Below are positions 14,542-23,214 of a DNA stretch of 27,642 nucleotides, in pieces (positions within the stretch are counted from its first letter, which is position 1; each line of letters begins with the position of its first letter). This DNA is from a virus. Below the pieces are notes generated by a model, which was not told where the DNA came from, made no database searches, and worked only from the letters and a program-made list of their open reading frames with translations. Made by a program: the position numbers and the translations under genes. The stretch spans positions 1-27,642 of the IMG/VR virus record IMGVR_UViG_3300012920_000200; one strand, given 5' to 3'.

Positions 14542-14632
14542 ATCTAAAAAATGCTCAGCGTGTAATGTTACCAATATAATTATAGACAAAGAGAAACAAA
14601 CTCATTGTCTAAATTGTGGAGAAAAACTATAA
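14528..14632 (+). CDS. 34-residue zinc-ribbon microprotein
   Basis: The product begins MEEYESKKCSACNVTNIII and ends HCLNCGEKL. Two CxxC pairs (Cys9/Cys12 and Cys27/Cys30) spaced 14 apart form a compact zinc ribbon. It starts 14 nt inside the diphosphohydrolase gene in another frame and stops one base before the next ATG. Such tiny ribbons are common in phage genomes as nucleic-acid or protein adaptors. Four correctly spaced cysteines in 34 residues make chance unlikely. Confidence 0.65.
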   Translation: MEEYESKKCSACNVTNIIIDKEKQTHCLNCGEKL

Positions 14633-14633
14633 T

Positions 14634-14807
14634 ATGAAAAGATATAATGTTTACTATATACCTTGGGATAAATTAATGGGTGAAGACCCCGCATATCATA
14701 CACAATGGATGATTGTCTACGCAGACACACCAGGAGAAGCTAAAAAGTTTGGAAGATCAGATGGATTAGTTACTGAAGTATCTCTCAATAGGAGAGCTGA
14801 CATATAA
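14634..14807 (+). CDS. Hypothetical small phage protein
   Basis: The 57-residue protein starts MKRYNVYYIPWDKLMGEDP and has a small alpha/beta look: a first strand, a strand WMIVYADTPGEAKKFG, and a basic end. The segment VYADTPGEAKKFG resembles small phage proteins that fold like a sensor domain with a strand-helix unit. ATG 14634 directly follows the zinc-ribbon stop (TAATATG), which is better than an upstream in-frame ATG at 14616 that would overlap that gene. It is the last rightward gene before the convergent terminator. Confidence 0.7.
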   Translation: MKRYNVYYIPWDKLMGEDPAYHTQWMIVYADTPGEAKKFGRSDGLVTEVSLNRRADI

Positions 14808-14812
14808 AAGAT

Positions 14813-14846
14813 AAAGCATAGGGGGTTATACTCCTTATGCTTTTTT
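14813..14846. terminator. Convergent (likely bidirectional) terminator
   Basis: AAAGCATA (14813-14820) plus GG pair with CC and TATGCTTT (14836-14843), with one bulged T, around a loop GGGTTATACT. A T-run (14841-14846) follows on the + strand. On the other strand the T-run is weaker. It sits where the rightward replication region meets the leftward virion operon; the stop codon of the last leftward gene lies inside it. Confidence 0.8.
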
Positions 14847-14999
14847 ATCATTAAATTGTTTAGACATAATACTATTCATAGTACCCAGTACAGTTTTGTC
14901 TGGATTAGGTCTAAAACCACCTTTATTACCATTTTGAGCATAACTTACTACAGATCCACTCTCTCTTTTAATTTTAGGTTCATTTTTTGTCTTTGACAT
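14835..14999 (-). CDS. Small hypothetical protein, last gene of the leftward operon
   Basis: The 54-residue product starts MSKTKNEPKIKRESGSVVSY and continues with NGNKGGFRPNPDKTVLGTMN. It is polar, basic and Gly/Asn-rich, with no hydrophobic core, suggesting a flexible or nucleic-acid-associated protein. It overlaps the upstream small gene by 20 nt and its stop lies in the terminator stem. It is not recognised. Confidence 0.6.
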   Translation of the reverse strand: MSKTKNEPKIKRESGSVVSYAQNGNKGGFRPNPDKTVLGTMNSIMSKQFNDKKA

Positions 15000-15096
15000 A
15001 ATCTTTTAGTTTATTTAATAACCATTTATAATCAGGATGATTCTTTGTAGCTAATAGCCTAAAAGATATTTCATCCGCTAATTTTTCTAAATCCAT
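14980..15096 (-). CDS. Small hypothetical helical protein
   Basis: The 38-residue product begins MDLEKLADEISFRLLATKNH and ends with a lysine-rich helix (LLNKLKDYVKDKK). It is probably one or two amphipathic helices. The ATG follows the fiber gene's stop by 2 nt (TAATTATG), and the end overlaps the next gene by 20 nt, both typical of genuine small phage genes. Its function is unknown. Confidence 0.6.
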   Translation of the reverse strand: MDLEKLADEISFRLLATKNHPDYKWLLNKLKDYVKDKK

Positions 15097-15098
15097 AA

Positions 15099-18000
15099 TT
15101 ACAGACTAAATCCAATAGCATTCAACTCTGCTCTTACAAGATTAAAGTAATATGCATTAGTACCACCATTTGTTACATTACCACTATAGGTTATTCTTGT
15201 TGGTGCTCCATGTGATTCAGCACGTAAACTTTGTGTAGCCACACTATATGCTGTTGCTTCTGGTAAGAAGCTGTTATCATAACCATTAACTGTACGTCCT
15301 CCTGTTTGAGCAAAACCATTTGGACCCAGTATTTGTTCTAAGTCATTGGTTCCTGTAGCTAATACTCTAAAGAATATACCTCTATATATTGTATTGTTAC
15401 CAGCCGCTGTTTCTAATGCACTAATAAATCCTTTTGTTGCTGTTACATCATTTAATATATTTAGGTTTGTAGTGTTTTGTCTGTCATTCCAAGTATTAGC
15501 TCCGGTTTCACCAGGACTTGCTTCATATGTATTATTACCATTACTTGATTCATCAGCCCATGCTGTTACAACAATTTGATCTGCATCTGGGAAATATCCT
15601 GCTGGACCTATTGTAGCTACAGCAGAACCACCTTGTGCTTGGAAACCTAAATAACCAATAGGTCTTTCAAAAGGCTGGTGGTACCAATATATATGACTAT
15701 CATACATATCTTGACCATTAGTTGCTGGATCATTATTACCGCTTGAAGCTGTACCACCTGTTGCATAAAAGTCTTGGAGCAGTCCTCTAAAGTTAGTGAC
15801 ACTATTATAGTCTGCTGTTTTTTGAGCTTGAGTTAGTTCAAATGTTATAACATCACCATTGCTTGTATTTTGAGGTAGACTTAATGTAAGGTTGTTTGTT
15901 CCACCGCCTGAAACTACTGTAGTACCTGCTGTGATTCCATTACCTGAAACTGTCATTCCATTTACAATACATAATTGAGAATCATCTGTATTTCCACCAG
16001 CATCGTTAACTCTTCCTGGATTTCCACCAGCTACTGCAAATGTTAATGTTGTTGTTCCAGAATTATTACCATCAGATTGCTTTGTAACTTGAGGTACACT
16101 ACTCATTTGTGCTGTTGCTTGAATTGTAGTAGCCATAGATCCTGAAGTATCACTAGTAAACACAAAGTATGTATCTTTTGTTACTGCTAGTCCACCAATA
16201 GTAAATGTTTGAGCATCTGAATTACCGTCTGGATCTGTAACTGTCATTATAACATCAAAGTTACCACCAGTAACAGGATAAGTTCCTGTCAATGTTCCTG
16301 TACAGTTATTATTATTTGTAAATGATAACCAGCTAGAACCTGCTGCAGGGAATATTTCTACAGGACCAGTACCATCATTTACTGTAATTACATAAGTTAA
16401 ATCAGTACAAGGATGATCTGGATCAGCTGTGGTCCAGTTATAGTTCCAAGTATCTCCACCAGTTAAGTTTGGATATGTACCTGCAGTAACTGGATCAGTT
16501 GAAGTCCACACCGGAGGTTCAGCTACTGGTAAAATATTTAAAGTAACCGTAGCTGTATTACTTTCACAGTAACCATCATTATAAGAAAATGTAAATGTTA
16601 CACTTCCGTGATAGTTTGCTGTAGGTGTGAATGTAAATGCACCTGTAAAAGTCTGAAAATTTAATGCTCCGGCTGAAGGGTCAGATAATCCACTTACTGT
16701 ATATAAACCTGGATACCCACCATAACCATTATCTACTATAGTAACAGTGCCAACTATATCATTATCTTCATTAGCAGTAAAGCTTGAGTTACTAGCAACT
16801 GGACATACATTTTCAGAAAATAACTTACAACAAGATTGCCAGTATAACATGTTATTTGGTGTTCCTGGAATTTTATAGTTGTGATATGTAAACTTAAGTG
16901 ACTCACCAAATAAAAGACCTGATGTTGGATAACCGTTATCTACTCCTGGTGTCCAACTAACTCTATTATCAAATAAATTTCCTACAACACCCCAGCCGTT
17001 AGGGAATCTTATTGCATTATCTGCTAGTAATGATCCTTGCTTTACATTTTCTGCTATAACAACTCCTGTTTGACCATCAGTCAAGTTAGTCATACCTTTA
17101 ATTGGTTTGAATGCTACGGATGTATCATCAAGTGGCACATATGCATTTAAGAACGTCTGGTTCCAGTCATCTGTTGTACTCATAGTAAGAGTATCAAAAC
17201 CTACTGGAGGTACAATTGTACTTACATCTCTGAATTTAACTTCATTAGCAGCACCTGTATCTCTTACTAATACTTCAGTAAGTGTGTCATCTTGTGCAAC
17301 ACTATCTAATTTAACTATACCAACATTCCTTAGCATACCATCATTCTTTACTTCAGTTGCTGGTGTAGAAGAGTTTCCATCTTGAATAAGTAAAGAACAA
17401 CCTAATGATTGATTATCTGGTGACCATAGTGGAATTCTATATACATCACATACTTCACCTATAATAGCTGCAGGATTATCTTGCCATGAAAAAGTAGTAC
17501 CATCAGAAATAAGAATCTGATCTGCAGTACCAATAGGCAATTCAACCTTAAGGTTATTAGAATCTCCTTGCCATAAAGCGCCATATGTAAGATATTCTAC
17601 TACATCATCATCATGCCAAACAACTCTACCATCTGCAAGACCAACAAGAACTTGAGATACTTGACCTAAGTTACCTTGTGAATCATATACAGGTCCATTA
17701 AGAATTACGCTTGAGTTTATGGTTGTTGTCTCAGCTGGAACACCAGGGACATCAGTACCATGTACTACATTCACATTTGCTGTAAAAGTAGTTCCGTCCA
17801 TTGTAAAGTTTGCATCATCCTCTAGCTCACCATTAGCACCTACTATAACTACACGGTCTTCTGTAAGGTCTAATATATTTGCTGAGCCTGCAGTAAGTTG
17901 TAAGTCTACTATAAGATTACCATTGTTAACTGTAATAGTATCACCAATAGCATTTTGTGTGATAATAGAATCCTTAAGAGTATCCCAAGAACATGATCCT

Positions 18001-18260
18001 TCAGGGTCAGTATATACTGGTATAAATCCAGGATTACCTGAACCAATTTGTGTTCTTGTTAAATGTTCTGTTGCTTCACAAACTAAATCTCCCCACTTAA
18101 TAACAAAAGGTTCCATAGTAGGATTATAAGAAGCACCAGTATTTAACTTACTAGTATGATAAAGCTTACCAAACTCAAAATGATCTCTCATTTTGTCTAG
18201 CTTCTTTTTCTTTTTGTTTCTCTTTAATAGTCCTAAGACCTCTTGTATATAAACACTCAT
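15099..18260 (-). CDS. Large tail fiber / receptor-binding protein with Ig-like and VWA domains
   Basis: The 1053-residue protein has layers. Residues 1-60 form an anchor-like head shared in pattern with two other fibers (VLGLLKR, then FGKLYHTSKL). Residues 60-480 are beta-rich fiber repeats (QILISDGTTFSWQ, LTLSTTDDWNQ-type). Residues about 487-577 resemble a cadherin/Ig-like domain (NEDNDIVGTVTI, FTFTPTANYHGSVTF), with a second Ig-like unit to about 690. From about 697 a von Willebrand A domain starts: FVFTSDTSGSM with MIDAS Asp704-Ser708, and the strand IVVTAWADES (Asp903) as the late MIDAS position. A beta module of about 100 residues (QVTKQSDGNN to VITFELTQ) is inserted between. Role inferred: host surface adhesion. 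Confidence 0.75.
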   Translation of the reverse strand: MSVYIQEVLGLLKRNKKKKKLDKMRDHFEFGKLYHTSKLNTGASYNPTMEPFVIKWGDLVCEATEHLTRTQIGSGNPGFIPVYTDPEGSCSWDTLKDSIITQNAIGDTITVNNGNLIVDLQLTAGSANILDLTEDRVVIVGANGELEDDANFTMDGTTFTANVNVVHGTDVPGVPAETTTINSSVILNGPVYDSQGNLGQVSQVLVGLADGRVVWHDDDVVEYLTYGALWQGDSNNLKVELPIGTADQILISDGTTFSWQDNPAAIIGEVCDVYRIPLWSPDNQSLGCSLLIQDGNSSTPATEVKNDGMLRNVGIVKLDSVAQDDTLTEVLVRDTGAANEVKFRDVSTIVPPVGFDTLTMSTTDDWNQTFLNAYVPLDDTSVAFKPIKGMTNLTDGQTGVVIAENVKQGSLLADNAIRFPNGWGVVGNLFDNRVSWTPGVDNGYPTSGLLFGESLKFTYHNYKIPGTPNNMLYWQSCCKLFSENVCPVASNSSFTANEDNDIVGTVTIVDNGYGGYPGLYTVSGLSDPSAGALNFQTFTGAFTFTPTANYHGSVTFTFSYNDGYCESNTATVTLNILPVAEPPVWTSTDPVTAGTYPNLTGGDTWNYNWTTADPDHPCTDLTYVITVNDGTGPVEIFPAAGSSWLSFTNNNNCTGTLTGTYPVTGGNFDVIMTVTDPDGNSDAQTFTIGGLAVTKDTYFVFTSDTSGSMATTIQATAQMSSVPQVTKQSDGNNSGTTTLTFAVAGGNPGRVNDAGGNTDDSQLCIVNGMTVSGNGITAGTTVVSGGGTNNLTLSLPQNTSNGDVITFELTQAQKTADYNSVTNFRGLLQDFYATGGTASSGNNDPATNGQDMYDSHIYWYHQPFERPIGYLGFQAQGGSAVATIGPAGYFPDADQIVVTAWADESSNGNNTYEASPGETGANTWNDRQNTTNLNILNDVTATKGFISALETAAGNNTIYRGIFFRVLATGTNDLEQILGPNGFAQTGGRTVNGYDNSFLPEATAYSVATQSLRAESHGAPTRITYSGNVTNGGTNAYYFNLVRAELNAIGFSL

Positions 18261-18280
18261 AGTTTTATTTTTTTTTTGTT

Positions 18281-21200
18281 TTATATTGTATCTAGTGATG
18301 TATCATATATAACCACATTAACTGTCTCACCATTTAAAGATGCACCAGTATTCATATGTTTTGTACCAATGGTACATGACGTTGTTGTTTTTCCTCTTAC
18401 ATTACACCATACGGGTGTATTAACATTTTCACTTGTAACTACAACAGCATAGTTAACACCTGATAAAGGCTTAGTCCATGATAATGAACAAGTACTACCA
18501 CCACTACCACTAACTGTTAATGTACCTATAGCTGATCTTCCTGTATTTGCATCACCTGCAAAACCTGATTGACCTGTAATAACTCTACACCAAGCAACAG
18601 CTAATGGAGCTGTGCTTCTTTGAACATACTTGTCAAACATGTCTTTGATTTCTGTTCTGTATACATTACTATTATTTAAATGATTGTAGATTATCTCATC
18701 TTCTTGGATGTTAAGTACTTCTGTAGTTCCATTTGGAGCACATAATACTACGTTATCTGCACCGGCATAGTCTACTAATATATTATTACTAGAGTCAATA
18801 TCAATACCACATCCTGCAGTATAACTTCCTCCTGAACCACCCGGTTGACTCCAGTTTCCTGTTGCGTCTAAGAAGAACTTTGGATTACCTGGATCAGAAC
18901 CATATGATGGTACATGACCTACTTTAGTTCCTCCTGCAAATGCATTAGAAACAAAGTTAAGTGATCCTGCAGCAGACACAGTAGCTGATACTGGTGCACC
19001 TGTACTTACATTTAAACTAGGAGTAAAACTAACAACTGGTTGTGAGCCAGCAGTAATAGCAGTTATGTGTCCTGTTGAATTTACTGTTATTGACTTTGGG
19101 AAAGGTTTTACGCCTGCTCCAACGCCTGATGAATCATGTGTTACTGTTACAGTATCTGCAACTGATGTTGCTGTACTAATTGGTCCAACACCTAAGATTT
19201 TTACATTATCATTGTTAGATACTGTCTGTGCTCCTCCAGTATCACCTTCTAAACTAAACTGAGTCATACCTCCACCAGCAGTCCCAGATGAAGCTGCAGT
19301 TAACCTTCCTTGTTGATCTACAGTTATGTTTGCATTAGTGTAAGAACCCGGAGTTACAGCTGTGTTATCTAAATTAACAACAACTTTTGGCCCTCCAGTT
19401 CCTACTGTTGCTATACCTGTACCGCCTTCTATATCTACTTGAGATCCACTTGTAACTGATTGGAAAGACCCAGAGTCACCACCAATAGTAAATCCAGAAA
19501 AGTTTCCTGGTAAATTACCAATTGGCATATAAAATACTTCTTTACTACCTCCTGCTTCTGACCAAGGAATCATATCCTCAGTAGTTGCAGTTTTCTGGCT
19601 TCTTACTAATATATAGTTATCAGCTCCTTCATAATCAACATCAAATCTAACTCCCGCAGCTTGATTATTTGTAGTATTTATACCTGATCCTCCTACAAAG
19701 TCTATAACGTCCCCACTTACAACGGTAAAGTCTGCTCCTGTATCTGCTGACGTATCCCAACTATAAGCTGAACTACCATTTGATGCTGCAGTAATTCTAC
19801 CTTGTGCATCAACTGTAATATTTGCAGCAGTATATGAACCAGGAGTAACTGATGTATTTGTAAGGTTTATTATTACTTCTCCGTTAAGACCTGGATTATT
19901 AGTTTCTATACCAGTACCACCGCTTATAGTAAGAGTTCCACCACTTTGAATAGTATTATTAGAACCTAAATCAGCAGCCATTATAAATGGTTCATAAAGA
20001 CCAGGTAAATCACTAATTTTTGTTTTATAAACGTTATTGTCTGTTACATCATGGAATGCTATAAGGTCATCTTTTGTAATTCCTACAGCTGATCTAAGAT
20101 TAATATAGTTATCTATTCCTAAATAATCTATATTGACACTTGGTTGTGGTCCACCACTATTGATTACTGTTATACCGTCTCCTCCTAAAACATCTGTTAC
20201 ATCTCCTTGAGGTATTGATGGGAAATTTTGTAAATGACCAGTACCATCTATATATTGTGATGCTGATCCAATTGCTGATATAGTTATTGTACCCGAACTA
20301 GTAATAGGTGAGTTTGCAACAGAGAAAGCAGAAGGAACTGCTATGTCAATACTAGTTACTGTTCCTGACCCAGCTGGTACTGCCCATTGCCCATCTCCTC
20401 TATAGAAGGTTGTTGCATCTGGAGTACCGCCTGCATTTATTAGTCCTATTGACATCTGACCTGCACTTACTGCTGAGTCAGTTTCAATACCTGCACCACC
20501 TGATGTAACAATTCCTGTAAATTTTAGGTTGGTTCCTGAACCTACTGTTATATCTGTACCTTCATCAGAATCTGCAATCCAGTTTCCATAGTATCCTGTT
20601 GGTGTAAAAGTAATTAGACCACCAACATCTGCTATTGTCATTCCTGCTCCTGGAGCTAAGGTTACTGTATCTGTACTACCATCAGATCCTACAAGGTTTA
20701 AGTTAACATTGCTTCCACTAGTTACTGCAGTGAAATCATATGTAGTACCAGGTATAGTTGAAACAGGTGCCCACTTATTAGTTTTTGTTAAATATCTTTC
20801 TCCTACAGCCGCTGTACCATCTACAGCACTTAAGTCTGCAGCTAATGTTCCTGCACTTGTTATTGTTCCGCCAGTAAGATTTACATATGTACCACTGTTT
20901 GTTGCAATAGATGTAACTGTACCTTGAAACTGATCTGTTGAGTTTATGATTACATTTCCTGTACCGCCTGATGGGTTAATTGTTATGTTTGTTCCTGCAA
21001 TAATTTGATCTACTGCACCGCCTCCACTTCCTCCAGGGAGAGAAGATATCAAGGCTTTCTTTATGTCTCCATTATCACTAGTATCAGAGAACCAAATAAA
21101 GTCATTATCTTGAGGGTCCGCCACTGGTGCAATCAATATAGCATTATCTGGTCCAGCATAATCAATATTTATTACAGGTGCTATTCCTGTACCTGTTATG

Positions 21201-22306
21201 TCAATACCATTACCACCACTAACTCCACCTGAAGGAATTCCTGTACTGGCTATTTGTATAGCGTTTCCGGTATCTGATATAGTAATATTATTACCAGGCT
21301 GAATTTTAACAATATCAGTAGTTCCATCACTACCTGAAAGCTTAATATCAGCATTAATTCCGTTTTGTACTGATGTTAAATCATATGTTGTATCATCATC
21401 AGCAGGATTTGGTAATGTTACAGTCTTAACATTCACGGCTGTTGGGTGACCTGTTGCATCTTGAGTTACAGAATCTATAACTGTAAAGCTTGCACCTGCA
21501 GCAGGTGATACTGCTGAAGTTGTATCAGTTCTTGTTGTATTATCATGAGTTACAGCTATATCTAGATTATTAATGTTTGTAGTTATTTTAGTACCACCAA
21601 GTATTGAAACTTGATCTCCATCTGTAACATCTGTAACTACACCATTATCTGCTGTTAGATCCCATGAAGACATTGAGCCAGAACCATTTGAAGTCCACTC
21701 TAATCCACCGCCAGCAGATACTGTAAGAACTTGACCTGTTGTTCCAGTACCATTACTTAATTCTATTTTACTGTTACCGGCTGCTAACACCAAGTAATTA
21801 ACTTTTAATTTTTTAGTGCCAGCTAAAGTATACATATCTACTCCATCATAGACTATATGACTTTCACCTAATGAACACGTACCACCATCCCAAATTGGAA
21901 TAGTATTTTGAGTATTAGCACCAGTACATTCTACAAAAACGCCTGCTGTTACATCTAATTCAATTGTTGCATTAGCTACGTCTACTGTTTGAGTTATACC
22001 TGCTCCAGTTTCTATTGTTATAATATCTGAAGTACCATCAGAACCTTGTAAAGTTAATTCTGCTTTTCCTGCATTATTTGCAAGGACATAGTCATAAGTT
22101 GTATTTCCGGCACCATTAATTGCATCTGCCAATTGTTGTACAGAGATTAGTGTTTGTTCTACCTTTGGTAGGTAAGCCATTACATTTAGCTCACTAGACC
22201 CTCTAGTTGATAAAACTAAAAAGTCATCCTTATTTACTGTATAAGGATTCTCTGCATATTTTTTCTTGGAAAATAATCCAATTACATCTTGTAATAATGA
22301 TCCCAT
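18281..22306 (-). CDS. Very large tail fiber protein with repeated modules
   Basis: The 1341-residue protein starts MGSLLQDVIGLFSKKKYAEN, the same kind of head as the two other fibers. It then repeats three types of unit: LxGSDGT(S/T)D near residues 85, 322 and 539; RGDGQW / DGTGHLQ / DATGNWSQ turns with a conserved Trp or Gln; and a 25-residue module VTPGSYT-NITVD-QGR-TAAS near 820 and 984. The composition is Gly, Thr, Ser, Asn and Asp-rich with little helix, as for trimeric beta-fibers. The C-terminal 100 residues (CRVITGQSG to VNVVIYDTS) look like a compact knob with several cysteines. It is the longest gene in the window, in the middle of the virion operon. Confidence 0.8.
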   Translation of the reverse strand: MGSLLQDVIGLFSKKKYAENPYTVNKDDFLVLSTRGSSELNVMAYLPKVEQTLISVQQLADAINGAGNTTYDYVLANNAGKAELTLQGSDGTSDIITIETGAGITQTVDVANATIELDVTAGVFVECTGANTQNTIPIWDGGTCSLGESHIVYDGVDMYTLAGTKKLKVNYLVLAAGNSKIELSNGTGTTGQVLTVSAGGGLEWTSNGSGSMSSWDLTADNGVVTDVTDGDQVSILGGTKITTNINNLDIAVTHDNTTRTDTTSAVSPAAGASFTVIDSVTQDATGHPTAVNVKTVTLPNPADDDTTYDLTSVQNGINADIKLSGSDGTTDIVKIQPGNNITISDTGNAIQIASTGIPSGGVSGGNGIDITGTGIAPVINIDYAGPDNAILIAPVADPQDNDFIWFSDTSDNGDIKKALISSLPGGSGGGAVDQIIAGTNITINPSGGTGNVIINSTDQFQGTVTSIATNSGTYVNLTGGTITSAGTLAADLSAVDGTAAVGERYLTKTNKWAPVSTIPGTTYDFTAVTSGSNVNLNLVGSDGSTDTVTLAPGAGMTIADVGGLITFTPTGYYGNWIADSDEGTDITVGSGTNLKFTGIVTSGGAGIETDSAVSAGQMSIGLINAGGTPDATTFYRGDGQWAVPAGSGTVTSIDIAVPSAFSVANSPITSSGTITISAIGSASQYIDGTGHLQNFPSIPQGDVTDVLGGDGITVINSGGPQPSVNIDYLGIDNYINLRSAVGITKDDLIAFHDVTDNNVYKTKISDLPGLYEPFIMAADLGSNNTIQSGGTLTISGGTGIETNNPGLNGEVIINLTNTSVTPGSYTAANITVDAQGRITAASNGSSAYSWDTSADTGADFTVVSGDVIDFVGGSGINTTNNQAAGVRFDVDYEGADNYILVRSQKTATTEDMIPWSEAGGSKEVFYMPIGNLPGNFSGFTIGGDSGSFQSVTSGSQVDIEGGTGIATVGTGGPKVVVNLDNTAVTPGSYTNANITVDQQGRLTAASSGTAGGGMTQFSLEGDTGGAQTVSNNDNVKILGVGPISTATSVADTVTVTHDSSGVGAGVKPFPKSITVNSTGHITAITAGSQPVVSFTPSLNVSTGAPVSATVSAAGSLNFVSNAFAGGTKVGHVPSYGSDPGNPKFFLDATGNWSQPGGSGGSYTAGCGIDIDSSNNILVDYAGADNVVLCAPNGTTEVLNIQEDEIIYNHLNNSNVYRTEIKDMFDKYVQRSTAPLAVAWCRVITGQSGFAGDANTGRSAIGTLTVSGSGGSTCSLSWTKPLSGVNYAVVVTSENVNTPVWCNVRGKTTTSCTIGTKHMNTGASLNGETVNVVIYDTSLDTI
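19283..19357 (-). repeat. 25-codon fiber module, copy 2
   Basis: Encodes VTPGSYTNANITVDQQGR followed by LTAASSG within the 1341-residue fiber. It matches the module at 24033-24107 in a different gene. Over the 16 codons from Pro to Arg the peptides are identical, yet 11 codons differ synonymously. Confidence 0.85.
19775..19849 (-). repeat. 25-codon fiber module, copy 1
   Basis: Encodes VTPGSYTAANITVDAQGR followed by ITAASNG in the same 1341-residue fiber, about 490 nt upstream in reading direction of copy 2. It has the same frame and layout as the other two copies, with Ala for Asn and Ala for Gln at two positions. Confidence 0.85.
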
Positions 22307-22318
22307 CTTTTTTAATTT

Positions 22319-22663
22319 TTATAAGAACAGCGCTGCTAGTTTTACATTAGTTTGTGCTGAACATGTTATTGTTATATTACCATTAGCATCATTAAAAGCA
22401 TCAACTTCAAAAGGGCCTAAAAACCCTTCTTCTCCTGCAGCTAAACTTAGAACTGCGTTTTCTTTCTTTAATACACCTAATAAAGGATCTACTACTGTTG
22501 ATATTTCTGGTATTACAGTAGCTGTGATTGCTGATCCACTATCATTTTGTACGTGAAAGAATTGTTTAGCAGTATTCTTGAGTGTATCTCCACCTGCTGA
22601 AGGTGTAGCATACGTAGGCTCAAGACCTGCTTGTGATATTTGTTGTGCTGTTATTTGTGCCAT
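22319..22663 (-). CDS. Small virion-type beta protein (head or tail decoration-like)
   Basis: The 114-residue protein starts MAQITAQQISQAGLEPTYAT and continues with GGDTLKNTAKQFFHVQND, then a series of short beta strands (ITATVIPE, GFLGPFEVDAF, GNITITCSAQ). From memory this layout is common among small phage virion proteins that decorate the capsid or complete the tail; I cannot name a family for certain. It lies directly upstream of the largest fiber in the leftward operon, separated by 12 nt. Confidence in a structural role is moderate; the exact location in the particle is unknown. Confidence 0.65.
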   Translation of the reverse strand: MAQITAQQISQAGLEPTYATPSAGGDTLKNTAKQFFHVQNDSGSAITATVIPEISTVVDPLLGVLKKENAVLSLAAGEEGFLGPFEVDAFNDANGNITITCSAQTNVKLAALFL

Positions 22664-22674
22664 GTTTAATTTTT

Positions 22675-22896
22675 TTAACTATTTCTATATCCTCTTTTAA
22701 AAGCTGCTGACTGAACAGGTTCTTTTGCTCTTGTATCTTTCATTTCACAAACAATACCTGCTTTAGCTAGCCTCTGTTTTTTAGCTACTTTTTTTCTATT
22801 CCTTTTTTGCTGTATAGCTTGAGGAATTGAGGTAGGGTTATAATAGCCATTCTCTACCTTGCCGTTTCCCATTGGGAATGAAATTTTCTTACTCAT
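22675..22896 (-). CDS. Small basic hypothetical protein
   Basis: The 73-residue protein starts MSKKISFPMGNGKVENGYYN and has a strongly basic middle (QQKRNRKKVAKKQRLAKAG). The ending (AAFKRGYRNS) is also basic. The composition suggests binding to nucleic acid or an acidic virion partner. It is 2 nt from the next upstream gene and 11 nt from the following one, inside the virion operon. No family is recognised. Confidence 0.7.
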   Translation of the reverse strand: MSKKISFPMGNGKVENGYYNPTSIPQAIQQKRNRKKVAKKQRLAKAGIVCEMKDTRAKEPVQSAAFKRGYRNS

Positions 22897-22898
22897 AA

Positions 22899-23189
22899 TT
22901 AGCTTCTTCTTCTGCCCATGTTACCATAGCCTGCTTTTTTAACTTTAGACTGACCCATCATTCCATCCATAACTCCTCCACCGTTCATGAATCCTTTTAG
23001 TCCACCGCCTTTAGCCATGCTTTCCATGTTCATTTCACGTGCAGTCATACCCATTCCTCCGTCTCCCATAGACATTTTTGGGTCTCTATCTCCACCAATG
23101 TTATACTTTCTCATTGATCTTTTTTTCATCTTTTTTTTAGAGCCTCCTTTTTTGTAGGACATATTTGCTCTTCTCATATTATCTGGCAT
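22899..23189 (-). CDS. Low-complexity Gly/Met/Lys-rich small protein
   Basis: The 96-residue protein reads MPDNMRRANMSYKKGGSKKK at the start and then MGDGGMGMTAREMNMES and GGGLKGFMNGGGVMDGMMG. It has 18 or so methionines and many glycines and lysines and lacks a hydrophobic core. It is probably disordered. Similar KKGG-rich small proteins occur in other marine phage virion regions (from memory). In-frame Met codons at residues 5 and 10 are alternative starts; position 10 (MSYKKGG) would match the usual form of such proteins. Its function is unknown. Confidence 0.65.
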   Translation of the reverse strand: MPDNMRRANMSYKKGGSKKKMKKRSMRKYNIGGDRDPKMSMGDGGMGMTAREMNMESMAKGGGLKGFMNGGGVMDGMMGQSKVKKAGYGNMGRRRS

Positions 23190-23214
23190 AATTTCTAATT
23201 TTTAATTGTTAATA

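Noticed and set aside
14616-14633. ATG at 14616 as start of the 57-residue protein
   Set aside because: It would overlap the zinc-ribbon gene; ATG 14634 follows that gene's stop directly and fits the coupled layout.
21005-21232. Rightward open frames opposite the large fiber genes
   Set aside because: The fiber genes' biased composition leaves open frames on the opposite strand; none has a start context, motif or neighbours.
15099-22306. The two large fibers as one gene split by a frameshift
   Set aside because: Each has its own ATG and its own N-terminal head; the 20-nt gap is ordinary.
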